From Xestospongia muta (taxonomy: Eukaryota > Porifera > Demospongiae > Haplosclerida > Petrosiidae): a DNA stretch of 64,000 nt. Positions 24,901 to 39,000 of this stretch are shown one piece after another. The translations under genes were made by a program, and so were the position numbers. Position 1 is the stretch's first letter. Each line of letters opens with the position of its first letter. The notes under the pieces are model-generated. The model had not been told where the DNA came from. It searched no databases and worked only from the letters and a program-made list of their open reading frames with translations. The stretch lies in contig OY848919.1 of assembly GCA_963693285.1 (NCBI GenBank), forward strand, positions 8,861,461 through 8,925,460, written 5' to 3'.

Positions 24901-27730
24901 GCAAGAATCTGCTCAGCTCTTTGAATCACAGTGGATATATGCAATAGACTCTGGAGGTCAAGCTGCTTTTCTAGATATTGCTCCTCTTTTATTACGTTAT
25001 ACTTCAGTGAACATTCTCACACACAAACTAAATGAACAGCTTAATGGGAAAGCTAAGTTTTTTTACAGTATTGATGGAAAAAAATTCAGCAACTCGGATG
25101 AACAACAAGTTACACACCTTCAACTTCTTGAAACATCATATCGCTCATTTATCTCTTTTAATCCTCCTAATCTACCAGATATTCACATGAAACCTTCTCA
25201 CAAAGAGCCTCTCACTCTAGTGCTGGGAACATTTTATGATAAGATAGGAGATTCTGGTGAGTCATTAGATGAAAAAAACAAACTTCTTTGGTCACAATTA
25301 AAGCCATACACAGATGTATATCATATCTTTGGAAAGAATATTATACCCTTAAATGCAATTGCTAGAGGTGAAAAAGAGAAAACATTGGCAGATGACATTC
25401 GTCGTAAAATATGCCAGTCTTACATCGAGGCAGACATTCCAATTCGATGGTTCTTGTTTCAGTTGGAGTTGGAGGAGCATCGGAACAGCTTTGTTATTAG
25501 GAAGATTGAATGTATCAGCATTGGTAGTGCTCTTGAAATGAATGAGGATGATATAGAGGCTGCCTTAATGTACTATCATGATTTGACCATCTATCTTTAT
25601 TTTCCTGGAGTCCTTGATGATGTTGTCTTTCTTAACCCACAACCACTCCTTGATGTATTGTCCCAGTTGATTAGCATATCTTATACTGGTATGGGTGAGT
25701 ACTTAATAAGTAAAGGTGTCTTCATTCCTCCTAACTCTCACAAGAACCTCAAAGACAAGGGAATTTTTTCACAAGATCTACTGATTGCTTGTGACTGCCT
25801 GTCACAGGTATTTTCAGATATTTTCTCTGCTAACGATTTCCTCAAGTTAATGGAACACTTGTTTATTCTATCACCTCTACCTGATAAACCAGGAGAATAT
25901 TTCCTTCCTTGTGTCCTTCCAATGGCTCCAGTTACAAATTTAGAGAATTTAAGAGGATATTTTAAAGAGAAAGTTGATCCTCTTGTTTTGGCATGGATTA
26001 ACGATGATGAACCTAAACCTCTTCCACAAGGTCTATTTCCAGCTTTGGTTGTCAAACTTCTGTCACACAATTGTTCACCAAAATTCAATCTATTACCTCC
26101 ACAGTATGACAAACCACAATGCCGTAATGCTATTCACTTATCATATAGCCATGGAGGAGCAGTTTTATTAATAGATACTATTTGTTGGCTAGAAGTATTA
26201 TACACTGGTCAACAAAGTGAGTGTTTTCGTATTCATCAAGTTATAAAAGAATGTATCAATGCAGTTGTAGACAAATTTCATTATATGCGTACCTTAAAAG
26301 ATCCTGAGGAACGGTTTCATTGTCCAGTTTGTAATACTACAGAACACCTTTGTCGTTTGAGTGAAGACAAAAAAGTACTGACATGTTGTATATACAACAC
26401 AACTTGTTTTACTGATGTGACACGTCAGCAAATTTGGTTGAAATCTGAAGTTAAAAGTGAGTTTATAATAGTATTATTAACCAAAATAGCTACATAATAC
26501 ATATAAATTGCCAGTAAAGTGGAGTTTTTCCTTTAACCATAAACATTTTTGCTTATACGTTTTGAAGATGTTGACATATTTGAAAGCTCTTCAGTTATGC
26601 ATACACATTACCATGTATGCCATATCAATTTATTATAGACCAATTTAAGAAGGAGCAACTTTCAAAGAAATATAGCATTTACTATTACTTTGAATTATTA
26701 AATTTACTGGCTTCAGATACTATCTGCATTAATAGAAATGAGAATTAAATATGCTAATTCTGATTACCCATGATTCATAAAGATAATATATAATAGGCTG
26801 TAGATTCTATCTAAATGTATCTACTTGTCATTGAGATAATAGCCAATGAATATTATTATATCATTTTTTCTTAAAGGTCAAGTATCACAGAAACATTCAC
26901 TAGTACCTCATTCAAGGGATAACACGCTGAGATCAGGATGTTCAGACACTGATGGTTTATTGACAATTCCTCCTAGTACTACACTTTGTACTCAATTAGG
27001 TATATATACATGTAATGAATATGACATTGGTGGGGCTGTAATGGCATGATATGACAGTGTTACGTAGTAATTTCATTGTTAAGATCAAGTGCTTTGTTGT
27101 TATCATAACTATGTACCATTAGCAAAATTAAATGATGTGTTTCTAACTATAATACTTCTAACTTCACAGATGCAAAACCTGAGAAACATAAATTACTATG
27201 GTTACTTTCTTCAGTCAATAGTAAATGGTATGAGCTTGGTGGTCTTCTTGGAGTTAATTCAGACACTCTTAATAGCTTATTCAATTCTCAATGTTCTGAT
27301 GGTGTAAAGATGTCAAAAATGTTGCAAAGCTGGTTGGATAATGGACCAACTCCTACTACATGGAACAATATCATTAATATAATTAAGGGACCCCTACAGG
27401 ATATAACACTTGCTGATAAAATCTGTCAAGAGGTTATATCAGGTAAGTATTTCTATTATTAGTATCACTAAATTCATTCCTTATTACTACCAATATTAAG
27501 TATTTTTAAAATATAATTTGTTACAAAATTAGATTTTCCATTTTACATTTTGCACACAATTGTTTGTGTTTTGTGTTGCTTGAGTATCATATAACCACCT
27601 CTTACTCCCTACACTCTGTTTGGTTTAAGTTTACAGGTTGATTTATAACCACAACTTTACTATACTGCTTGTTACAGAGTTAATTATGATATCTATCATT
27701 GGCTTCCTCTTATTCTTGTGGTTCTTATAA
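21966..27730 (+). CDS. Gene B: CARD-like, ROCO GTPase, death domain
   Basis: Exons 21966-21999, 22911-23222, 23405-23461, 24501-26456, 26877-26999, 27170-27442 and a tentative last exon 27678-27730 give 935 residues. Residues 12-115 are a CARD-like helical domain nearly matching the C-terminal one of gene A. A short basic linker leads to the GTPase: P-loop GPPGSGKS (~160), DSGGQAAF (~284), and GTFYDK (~377) in place of the usual THxD. COR begins at IPIRW (~446) and shows YYHDLTIYLYF and NPQPLLD. A Cys patch (CPVC, later CC) sits near 740. Residues 828-918 are a death domain with LGGLLGVNSDTL and SWLDNGPTPTTWNN. If the last exon is right, the protein ends in a hydrophobic stretch (IIGFLLFLWFL); if the donor at 27443 is not used, it stops soon after the death domain. 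All internal introns are phase 1. Confidence 0.85.
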
Positions 27731-28239
27731 TAGTATTCGTAATAATATTGGCATTTTTAAGTATACTTTGAGGACCCTCCATATAAATTATGTGTATAAT
27801 CTCAAACAAGTAATTACTTCCTGTCTGGAAAGTCTAAATAAGACAAAATAATTCTAATTTGTTGAGGAATAAGTCACTTATAATAATTTCATTATATCAA
27901 TTTCCTATATATAGAATGTAGGAGTTATAATTAGCAGTATTTATTGTACATCATTAATAACATACTAGCGTGAATGTTTTTGTCTAACATTTTAGGTTCA
28001 TTTAAATGACCTTACTCAGATGTCTGTGACTTTATCAAAATATTATTAGATATTTTGTTCTTATTAATGTTTTTACAGTTTTTCTATAATAATATAGAAT
28101 TATACTGAAACGTACTAATAAACACTAGTTATAATGTACAATCCCTTTCATTTTAATGTAAACATTACAAAATTATTGATTATAGTTAACAGAGAAAGAA
28201 TTGTAAAACATAAGTTCTCGTGGAAAACCATTGACTCGA

Positions 28240-28970
28240 GTTTGCAAATCAATACACACCACCCTAATTAGAATTTAAGGTTGTGCTTTATTGACCATGA
28301 TCAGATTACTTGACAGTAAGTGGCAGTTAAGGACGAAAGACATTGCTGTTTGGAGATGAGATTAGTTATGGTATAAACAATCCAACTTTAATTTCCTGAA
28401 GTCCTCCTTAAGTTGTTATTCTTAATCCTCAGCTATTTCTTAACAAATTTTCACAGGTGATTCTGTTATTTCTTTGAAGACTAAGATATCTATATTCCTC
28501 CTGTAGTTCACGAGAAACACAAGGCAAAGGGAATGTTTTACTATTATCCTTGTGTGATTATCTGTCACATGGTTTTCAGATATCTTCACAGCTGAGGATT
28601 ATATAAAATTGATGGTATATATTTGTTTATTCTATCTACTTTACATGAGACAGGACAATATATTCTTTCTTATTTTATTCTTACTACCACTGACTTAGAG
28701 TCTTTCAGGCAGCTTTTAAAAAGAATGTTGATCCTCTTATCCTGTCTTGGCAACTGAAACCTCTAACCCAGCTTCTTTTTCTGCATTAGTTGTTAGTTTT
28801 CTATCGTGTATAAGTGCAACAGTTTCACCAACATCTGAACTAGCAACTTCAAGACCTGACACTCTATAATATTGTAACACTATTTATCATGTGGAATTAA
28901 CCTTGTAGGAGCAGTTTTATTAGTGGATGCCATGTATTGGTTGGAGATATGCATTCTATTCTCAACCACC
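28240..28970 (+). pseudogene. Decayed paralogue of genes B and C (COR region remnant)
   Basis: From about 28500 the sequence matches the second half of the large exon of gene B at nucleotide level with many stops and shifts: GGGAATGTTTT...TGTGATTATCTGTCACA, TTGTTTATTCTATC, then GTTGATCCTCTTATCCTGTC and GGAGCAGTTTTATTAGTGGATGCCA. The P-loop half and the death domain are missing. Just before it (28258-28272) stands CACCCTAATTAGA, a remnant of the promoter module, without the GCATGCGC part. The piece lies directly after gene B in the same orientation, so it is an old tandem copy. Confidence 0.8.
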
Positions 28971-29435
28971 AAACTACTACCATTATATTTGCAAAGTTTA
29001 AAGTTTAAAGTTTAATTTGTAATACAAGAAAACACTTCTGACTTTTTAATAAAGAAAAACAAAAACCACTTGTTTTAAAGATTACTATCTTGTTAATAAA
29101 ACATACCAGCTGCTTTCGTTTATAACTAAAGTTAAAAGCCAATTTATGTTATTGTTATTTTAGTGGAAAGATATGTTCTTATATCTAGGTATCAGAAGTG
29201 TCTACAGACTGGTCATTGTTCATATACTTGGATATCTGACAGTCTTATTCCTATACCTAGACATAACACTGTGTAAATGCTACAGTATATGCTATCTTAT
29301 TACATAGTTATCACCACCTTATACTTCAGGAATAAGCCACAGATAAGCTTGTTTATATCAGTAGTATAATAAGGGTTTATAACACCCTATAGATATGCTA
29401 TAAGCACCCCTGTTTTAAGCTCTCTTATATTTCTG

Positions 29436-29502
29436 AAATAAGGTGTACTTATAACTGTATTATAACAATGTTATGGAAATAAAGTGTACTTATAACTGTA
29501 TT
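29436..29502. repeat. Short direct repeat flanking a MITE insertion
   Basis: GAAATAAGGTGTACTTATAA and GAAATAAAGTGTACTTATAA recur 42 bp apart, both followed by CTGTAT. The inverted-repeat element at 29503 is inserted at the end of the second copy. Confidence 0.7.
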
Positions 29503-29912
29503 CAGGGTTTCATACAGGGGGGATGGGAACATGGGATTTCCTCTCCCCCCCCCCCCCCCCCAAAGTTCAGTTCCCCCCCAAGCCTCATAGAATTAACTGT
29601 TACAAATCACTGAAATATGTTTATACCATCATCATGTAACAAAAAAGTGCATAATTTAAAGAAAAACTTTGATATATCTGCCATGTTTACAAGCACGTGC
29701 TCTTCAGATTGCTCACTGATGCAAGGTATTAATGGCAGGTGCTAGTGAGCTAACTCAACCATGACAGTAGCTGATTAACTTTACTCATGATATTTATTGT
29801 TTGAAATTAAATTTTGCATAACAAATAGTTCATCTAAATTCAAAGATTACATGTGCAAAGCATTCATGTTTAGACTTCTCCCCCTAAGCAGAAAATCCTG
29901 TATGAAACACTG
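29503..29912. mobile_element. 410-bp inverted-repeat element with CAG(G/T)GTTTCATACAGG ends
   Basis: The left end CAGGGTTTCATACAGG is mirrored at the right end, whose reverse complement is CAGTGTTTCATACAGG. GTATT stands on both sides (29498-29502 and 29913-29917), giving a possible 5-bp target duplication. CAGNG ends are typical of hAT elements, though 8-bp duplications are more usual there. A run of about 18 C residues lies near the left end. No coding capacity. Confidence 0.65.
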
Positions 29913-32720
29913 GTATTATAACAATTATGTATCATAGCTTATTTTGAGCATTGCCAATTTGGGGGAGATATTTTCACAAAAATGAAATGCAACACAAACG
30001 CACTATAATAATAATGTCAATCAGAACAAAACAAATATTTAGAATTACTGTCCTCTTCTCTTTCTACTGTTGCTGTATTAGGATTTAGTACTGACACAAT
30101 GACTAATTCACCATCACAAATTTCACCATTATTTTTATTTAGTCCATCTTTAAGTATCCACAGCTTTGCATTTTCTGAAATTTTTGTTTGAAGTGGGGAC
30201 CCTACTTCTCTTGTGAATCATGCACGGGAGGAATCAATTTTCACATTTCTTTCATCAAGTTTTTCCATGAACGAGTTAAATTGATCAGACTGATAATGTG
30301 GTTGATGGCGAACATATTTTTCTTCGACGAACATCATGTCTGGTCTTACAGACTCCCAAAATCTTGTACGTCTTTCAAATGTCTACATTATTGAAAGCAT
30401 AAGCATTGTGGTATATATTGTATACAAAACATACCCACTGCTTTCTTGATCTCAGTTGTTTTTTACTTTTGACTGAGGTCACCAAATTCTTTGGGCATCT
30501 TTTTATAAGTCCTACAACCTTCTACAAAGAAATAACGATCAAAACAAAATAAACTCATCACATACTCTATTAGTAAGGAATAAAGTATAGTGGATTATCA
30601 TTCTTTGGATCATAGCATGAGCATAAGTTAGTGATGTGTGCGTGAGCAGTACTTGTAAGACAAGGGGTGTAGCTCTTTTACGTTTACCGATACTGCTAGG
30701 AGTTACAGAAGTACTTGAGGATGCTGTCGAAGATCTGATATCGATATCATCTTCTGGTGTTTTCTGTCGAGTCTCTAAAGAATCCAGTTGATTGTAAATA
30801 CAGTCAATTTTGATACAAACACTACCACGTTTTGAGTCCATACATTGTTGAAAAGATTGAAGTATCTTGGTCAATGTCTGTATGTCATTATGACTTGTAA
30901 CATGACCATCATTTGTAACTTGACCATCATTTGTTCCAGTATGGCAAAGAGAAGTAGATCTATTTCCAGTCAGGAGAGATTGTCCAGGGAGCTAGTATGG
31001 TGATGGCGACACACTACAAAAATGCCAGCTTAATTTGACCAACACTACCACTAGAAATGAAGTACCTTTGTCTAGTGAATTCATCTAGTTGTACATGATT
31101 ATGAGAATCAGTGAGTTCAGATGACAAAGGCTGATATTGCGGCCTATAGTGTGTACATATAACATAATGGAGTCTCGTTGTACGACAACAAACCTTTAGG
31201 ACAAACATTTCATTTTCGTAACAATCACTTAGTCAGTATACTTACATGAGAAAGAAATCAAGCTAACAATCATTGCTTACACAACAGACTTTTTACTGAT
31301 TACAAAATATCTTAACTTTCATTTGATATTTCATTACAGAATGCTACTATATATCACAGGCATGTAAGTTAGGGTGATCCCGATGTGCTTGTGTTTTATA
31401 GTAAGGCATGTACCGTCATATATTATAATATATAGTATATTTTGTACCTAGATGAACTGTAAAACTTGATGAAGTGGCTCCACAGGTATTCTTTTACCTT
31501 CCAAACTGAAGAGCTCTCCTTGCACCTGTTAATGTAGATGAAAATGTAGTTGCAGTAGTGTCTTTTGATGTTCCTTTTCTTCTGGCTCAGTGTAACTCTA
31601 TCAATAATTCTATATACGACACGAGGTATATACCGTAAATAATCTATTCTTTTTAAAGGTGGTATTGTTGGCAATTTTGTAATTTGATCATGGAGAAGTG
31701 TGTGAGTCGTAAAAGAGTCTGTTCTTATTCTTGTATGGAAGAGGTTGCACATATCTCTTTTTACCATCATCTAAACGATAAGACAGGTGTAGTTTGTCCT
31801 GGAAAATGTAGTCTATTGGTGTCTTACACTTCCAACGATAAGGCCCGATCAATTGTTTGATGACGAAACTGGTATCACACCTGTCCAGTCTCAATGATTG
31901 ACTGCACAGAGAGAAGCTACCACAATCTTATTAATCCAATAATCGAGAAAGTTTTAATGATGCCGAACTGAAGAATCTACAGGAAATGTATAATTGTTTA
32001 TATCCTGCAACAGAATACGATATTGTTGAATCATTTCTGCAAGCAAATATCCGTTATCTTTTCTAAGCAGTAAATCACGTTCTCCAAAATCAACTGCTGT
32101 TGTTGCACACTGCCTTAATAATGTCATGGGTATTGATACAAGTAGACAGGCACACATCCAAGCTGGATTTGTAACTTATTTCTTTCGTCATGAGTTAAAA
32201 CTAAAATCCAGGTCAAATTTCGTAAAACTACAAATACTAATGTATTAGCTACATGTCCAATGGTTGGAAGATCACCCATATTGAGATTCATTCTAACAAC
32301 ATTTCTTTCTTTAACAACATTTGTGAGAGATAGCTATGTCAATTTTATTCCTGTTGCTACAATAGTGGGACATTGTGCAGTTGCCGAGACTAATGTAAAA
32401 CTTGATTATAGAATTGACAAAGTGATTGTTTGTGTTCCCTTATTAAAAGTGCACTTGTTTGATATTAGCTGTGTCTTTTGTAAAATCTTATATATATTAT
32501 ACTTAATTAAATGTATAATTCACAATAGTGATTATTATTAATGGTTATGGCAATAAGCATATGTTTATATCAAATTGCTTAAAATAAGTCTGTTATAAGC
32601 AAGATTATAACAGAATGAGGTATAAGCACCCACACTATACCATCCTTATATGGACTGTTAGTATAAGAGAGCTTATAACAGTCTGATATTACTGTTATAA
32701 TAGGTGTCAGATAATAGACT
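29913..32720. other. Degraded repeat-like block with broken minus-strand frames
   Basis: Several minus-strand frames (around 32157-31954, 31894-31423 and 30874-30539) and one plus-strand frame (32260-32541) show no family I can name; the 30539-30874 frame has an SSTASSSTSVTPSS linker followed by KRKR. The borders carry related sequence in opposite orientation: TTATAACACC, ATAAGCACCC and AGCTCTCTTATA near 29360-29430, and their inverted counterparts near 32570-32710. This suggests one decayed inverted-repeat element of about 3.4 kb, later hit by the 410-bp element. Evidence is similarity by eye only. Confidence 0.35.
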
Positions 32721-33023
32721 ATTCTTAGCTATTTACATAGTGTTTCTCAATGTACAGCAACCATTTGTGTGTGTCAGGATTCAGTCAGGTCTATAGTATT
32801 CATTACCGACCTCATCACCAATTATTATATGTGTTTTATATATTTAATAAGGTTAACTGGCAAACACAACTAAAAGTAACAGAGAGAGAAATAACAACAA
32901 CTCAAAAGTAACATGTGCTCATACATTTCACAAACAGGTAAGACAAAGGATATAGACTTTGTATAAATCAGAAATATACAGATCTTAAAAATACACATTC
33001 TATGCTTTATAGGTTGATCACTA

Positions 33024-36000
33024 TTAGTTACTATCAAGTGATGAATCAGATCCTTTAGAGTAAGCTTTGTGTTTTCTGAATGAATGATGTTCATCAGAAT
33101 TACTGTCTTCTGATCTTTGCATCTTTTTTCCTGTAATAATACGAATATACAAGTTAACAGAAGCTATCATATTACCTTTAAGTTCTTTGGGTCTTCTTTT
33201 TTGTTTTCCTTTCTTTGTGTAATGTCTTCCTCCTGCTGGTTCCTTTCCACATCTACTTGATAACCTTGACTCCTCGTCAGAAGATGAACTGGTATCATAA
33301 GCTTGTTGTTTTTTATATGATGAATCTTTATCAGAATCTTTACCCTCACTTTTTCTTCTTCCTGTTAAAATTTGAATCTAATACAATGAATTCATTTTAA
33401 TAACATACTGTGTACAGATCGCTGTAGCTCAACCGGTATTTTTAAGTTCATCTTTGATGATGTAGTTGAATCTAATACAACATTAAGAACTGTTAACTAT
33501 ATATCAATGGTTTTAAAAAATGTTACATTACACAATAATTATTATAGTCGACAAGATTATCACAACTCTATTAGTTACAGATAATTAAAAAGTCATGTGA
33601 AACAATTGAAATTCAATAATTTGTTTATAAAAACACACACATCTGAGACAAGCAATAATTTATAATTTCATTTGTTGAGATTAAGTCACATGCAAAAATA
33701 TATATAACAATAGGAAATGGACAACACTGTGTGAGTCTGACACATGGGCCAAACTAATCTTATCACAATCTGGTACGTAAAAATGACAGTAGTATATTTA
33801 GTTTGAAAAGTACAAAAGTACAGAACTATGGTTGAAGCAGCTAAAGTATGATACAGTAATGTTAGTTAGCCTTATATTTTATTCATCACTTTTCATTCAT
33901 CATTTTTCAAGAGTTGCGCTTTTTGAAGAGGTCTATTTGAATATTTGTCAAGCCTACTACTGAAACAGAAAATAAGTCACAAGACAAATCACAGTCAAAC
34001 TATAAAGATGAACATATACATCACATGATATGTTATTTGTCATGCAAATAGAGATGGAGCCACAACAGAACTGATAAGTAAAATTATTATAGCTTGAAAA
34101 AACAAAATTTCTATAAAAATTTCTACATGAAAAATGTGATTAATTACAATTTACACATGCAGTCATTTTTGGAGCAATAAATTATTAATATTTGTTTGGT
34201 CAGTATTACAAATACATACTTGATTTAACTTTTTGACGGATTTCATCAGCAAATCTTTTATTTTGTAGGGGTCCCTCTATCATCTCAATGATATTGTTCC
34301 ATGTAACAGGAGTTGGTTCATTATCCAACCAGCTTTGTAATATATCTGACATCTTCACAAGCACAGTACATGTAGAAGTAGATAATCTCTTAATGGTGCC
34401 TTCATGAACTCCAAGTAGCTCTCCAAGCTCTTGCCACAAATGATAGATTTCAGGTAGTAATGTCAGTAAAACATGTTTCTCAGGTCTTGCATCTGTGAAG
34501 TATTAAGTAATAAAGTTAGAGAAACATCATATAATTTTTCTAATGCTAGATAGTTATAGAACATGCGTGTATTTTAGCAAAAAAATCACTACATAACATC
34601 ATGCCTTGTAGCCCCACCCACATCATGCTATTCCATATACACATACCTAATTGAGTACAAGGTGAACTAATAGAAGATGTTCTCAATTGAACATCAATTC
34701 TTGAACCTTCTGTTTTGTTATCATTATCTTTTGAAAGATGTTCTGGTAAATATTTGTGTAAATGTCTCCGTGACACTTGATTAGCTTAAGAGGACAATTT
34801 GTAATGATATTTATTCAGTTGTAATATACTATTAGAATACCTTTATGCTTTGTCTTTTCTTTTCTTTTTTTCTTTTGAGGCTTTTTTTTACATGACTCTT
34901 GCTCTGAGTCACTGTCAAATTTAAACACGTTCACTTCTGATTTTGATAGAGAAGCTTCTTCCTCCGACGTTGAGTCACGTCCCGAAGTACCATCACGGGC
35001 TGTCCCTAATTAAATTATAATTAACCTCTACAACTAAACTCTTTACTTCAACAAAACCTTAAACTAATGGCAATACTAATACCTCATCCATGGGACAATA
35101 ATACAGTTGGGTCCACTAAAAGTATATACAGTATGTAAGCAAATAGACATGGAAAATTGCCTAGATCTTAAATCTTTTAATACTGTTAACTGTAATTATT
35201 TCCCATCAATTAAGTATACATATCTACATATTGAGTTACGATTGTTATACACAAAATCATGATAATAAAGAAGGCATCACTTGTGAAAAGTGAATATTAC
35301 TACAAAACTGATGTAACAAATAGCCTTACAAATATTATATACCTTGTACTTTAGCTTGTTCTTGTTCACTAAAAATTTGATCCAAGTATTCCTGTATGGT
35401 ACTAGCTATATTGAGGGATTGTCCTTTTATAACCTCAATGATATTAAACCAAGTAGTGGGAGAGGGTTTTGTCTTTATCCACTTCTGTATAGCTTCATCT
35501 AGCTTCATTTCATCTGATTTGTTTAAGTCATCAATGTCTTGAATGTTCACTCCAAGCTTACTACCAATCAAGCCCCAATTTGAACTGATTGGTGCCAACA
35601 GTTTAACAAGATCACATACTGTTGGTCTTTTATCTGTAGTTAAAATGAAATAATACGTATACATAACACAGTATAAAGTAAACCATACCTTGATTGCTTT
35701 TCAAAGAAATCCATGAAAAATGTGGTAAGTCTTTTGTTATTTGAATGCAAAGACCATATGGTGATTTGATAAGCTCACAAAATAGCAAAGAATAGTGATG
35801 TTCCAAAAAAGCAAGGTGGCGTGGCCATTGGCCACAAGGACAAAAGAAGGCCATTTCCCATTCAACTTCTTTTTTCCGTTTCTTTTTGGTTTTTGCAATG
35901 GCATTTTCAACAGCTTTTTTGACTTTAGGTTGATCTCCAGGACATTTACAACAGATCCCAAACCAATCTGAAGACTCTACCAAACCAACTTCTCCAAGCC

Positions 36001-39000
36001 AACATTTCGAATGTAATAATATAGAATTGGAATATATCTTGGAAGTGCTTTTATCTAGTGACCACAAGAATTTATTATTGACTTTGGTTGAGAGGAGATT
36101 GACAATCATAGCACAAAAAAGCCCAACTGGAGCACCATTTCTAAAGTAAAACAGTAATGCAGTGTTAGTAGAGGATTCAAATGGAATTGCATTTGAAGGG
36201 TCAGTTAATGGTAATAAGGCTGGCATAAAATATTTGTCATTAGGTGGTTTGCTATTAGGCAATTTCACTGCTAATAGAAGATGAGTGAAAATACTAAACA
36301 AATGTGATTTAAAATCAATAGCTTCTTCAGATTTTAAATCAGTAACTGCCTTGGATATATCATGAAACTTCTTAAAGTGTTCTTCATGTGAAAAAATATC
36401 ACTGGAAATTATACCAAAATTAGCCATGTCTGGCCCTGCTAGTGTGCCAGGACCTATATTCATTCCATTACGTACTTTACAGACAAGAATCATCAGTTCA
36501 TTCACTATTTCAATGAGGCTATGTGGATCAATAAAGGCAAGATTAGTGATTTCTTTTGGATAGTAGAGAATAGAGTTTAGAAGAGAGAAAAATCTTAGTG
36601 CAGGCTCAATTTCATCATCTTCCAAACCCAACGCAATACCTAAAGACATGCACTCTTCCAGTGTAAGAACACCACAACTTGAAGAAGCGCTATCACGTAG
36701 AAGAATTTCATAAGCATACCATGTTAATGGTACATCAACTTCAAAAGCTTGTTTACTTAATTCATTACGAATATTACTAATTGTGCTCTTCAGTTCATCA
36801 TCAAATGTTTCTTCAGGATCAGATGCTTTACGACCATCAACTTTAAAGAGAAGTTCTCCTGAAGTAGGATTTTGGTATAACAAATTATCAGACACAGATT
36901 GAAAAATCTGTTTAAGTTGATCCACTTTATGTGCAATCGCTTCATTAACTTGTCCAAGCTCACATTTATCTCCATGAGTAGCAATAGTAATAACTTTTAA
37001 TCTATCTGGAGGTTTTATTGCTGAGGAAAGACGACGGCTGCCTTCACTGGTCATATCATTTCGTTGTTCATAATTCCTAAACGTGATCATACTTATAAGT
37101 CGTCTTAAGAGAGTCTCAACTTGTAACGAATATTCACTTACCAAGTATTTCTTCCCATCTTCACATTGTAATTCAGCGGAGGATTGACTAGAGAGGTCTT
37201 GAGCTAGATTGATAACTAACATAAGAACTGATACACACGGTATGAAAGCTTGCAAGATCTGCTGAAATTGGATTTGACCTCCAGAATCAATAAAATAAAG
37301 CCAATCTTTATACAGTGTTAATTTGTCAGGCCTGCTAGAAACTTTGTTGAGGAGGTTTGACAGCTGTTTTGCTAAATCGTCATGTCTCGTCTCTGTTAAT
37401 TGTGGACTAGGATTAGATTCTGGTGATATCTCAGGACATAAAGATATATCATCATAACTTGCATTTTCAATATGAGGTGTTAAAGTATTGTTGTCTGAAA
37501 TACTTATATGACTTAATGGGGCATCAGCTACATCTAGATGTGTTTCACTAACATCCTGTTCAACATCCTGTTGCTGAACTTCCATGCAATTGTCATGGAC
37601 ACCACTGTCTCCTTTTTTGTTGTTTTTATGTTCATTTGACGGTGTTCTACTCCTTTCATCACCTTTTTCCATTACACTCTTGATATCATTTGCAAACATT
37701 TCAACTATATTTGTATCACTGATAAGTTCCCATTTCTTATCTTCATTTTGGCCATATGTTTGCATTGAAAAATCTCCAACTGCTACTTGTGGACGCTCAG
37801 CAATACCAGTGCTCTCTTGCTTATGGTAGCGTTGAGAAAGAATAAGAGATTTCACTGATGTCTTGCCAACTCGAGCTGGACCTTGTACAAGGACTTTTGA
37901 AACTTTAGCTTGGATCTTACCTCCCTTTTTAATGGCTTCACGAATATATTTGTGATCTAAAAAAGAGACAAACCTAATCAACCAAGTTCAAACTATCCAG
38001 ATTGTATATGTAGCACAGTCTAATAGCAAAGTAAGTTTACAAAGCAAACTTAACAAGATATTATTAGTTCAAGTATATTTAAAAATGATTGACAAGAAAT
38101 AACAAAAAACAGGTAGGGATGAGGTGTTCATACAACACATGACAAAGATGATTGCTGCATGAATATCAAGACAACACCCCAAGGAATGTTTCTTGTATGG
38201 TAACAATACAAGATGCTTTAATTGATTGGAAAATTTGCCTAGATACATCAAATGTACCAACCAACCTAATAGTCAAGAAAAAAAAAAGATCAACGAATTA
38301 GGTTCTTGTAGACCACTAACCCTTAAAAGAAGAGAGTTTTAGATCAAGATTCAGAACCTGACAAGTCTCAGTTCTAAACTGACTTTGACATTGTCACAAT
38401 GGAAAAAAGTTGTCGCTGACGAATACTTTATTTCCTATTGTTATTAATGCTTTGATAATTTTGTTCAACTTTGTTGTGATAGTAGATGACAAAAGTCAAG
38501 AACAGATCACATGCAAGCTGGCTTAAAGTATTAAACTGTACTTCATATAGAATCTTAGTGATGTAAGCACAATAAAAGTATTTAATACAGTGCATGATGT
38601 ATCAAAAGGTGTTGACAATGCTATATGTAAATTGTATTAGGTAAAGTTTTTTTCTAATGCTATATGAGATACTTTTCACAAAAGATGTAGTCGAGATGTT
38701 GTATGAACACACACCCAGAATGCAATATATTCTGAAGGCATGAGAACAGAACAGTGGTTTAAATGATTTATAGTTGATGCTTGGGTGGATCAATGGCACT
38801 CAACAAGGCTACAAAGAAGCATGATAATTGTTTTAACTACTTTTCCTAGCTGTAAGTGATGAAAAGCAACAGCTCAGTCACAAAAATGACCACAACACAC
38901 AGTGTTGCATAAGGTTTAATTTGATACAGCACTGTCACTGCCTTTAATATGCCCACACATCATTCTATAAATACACAATATTGAGGTGATTATGCTTTAT

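Noticed and set aside
25738..26112. 124-codon minus-strand frame opposite the COR region of gene B
   Set aside because: Antisense shadow of a well-supported exon; the same kind of shadow appears opposite gene C at 53140-53583.
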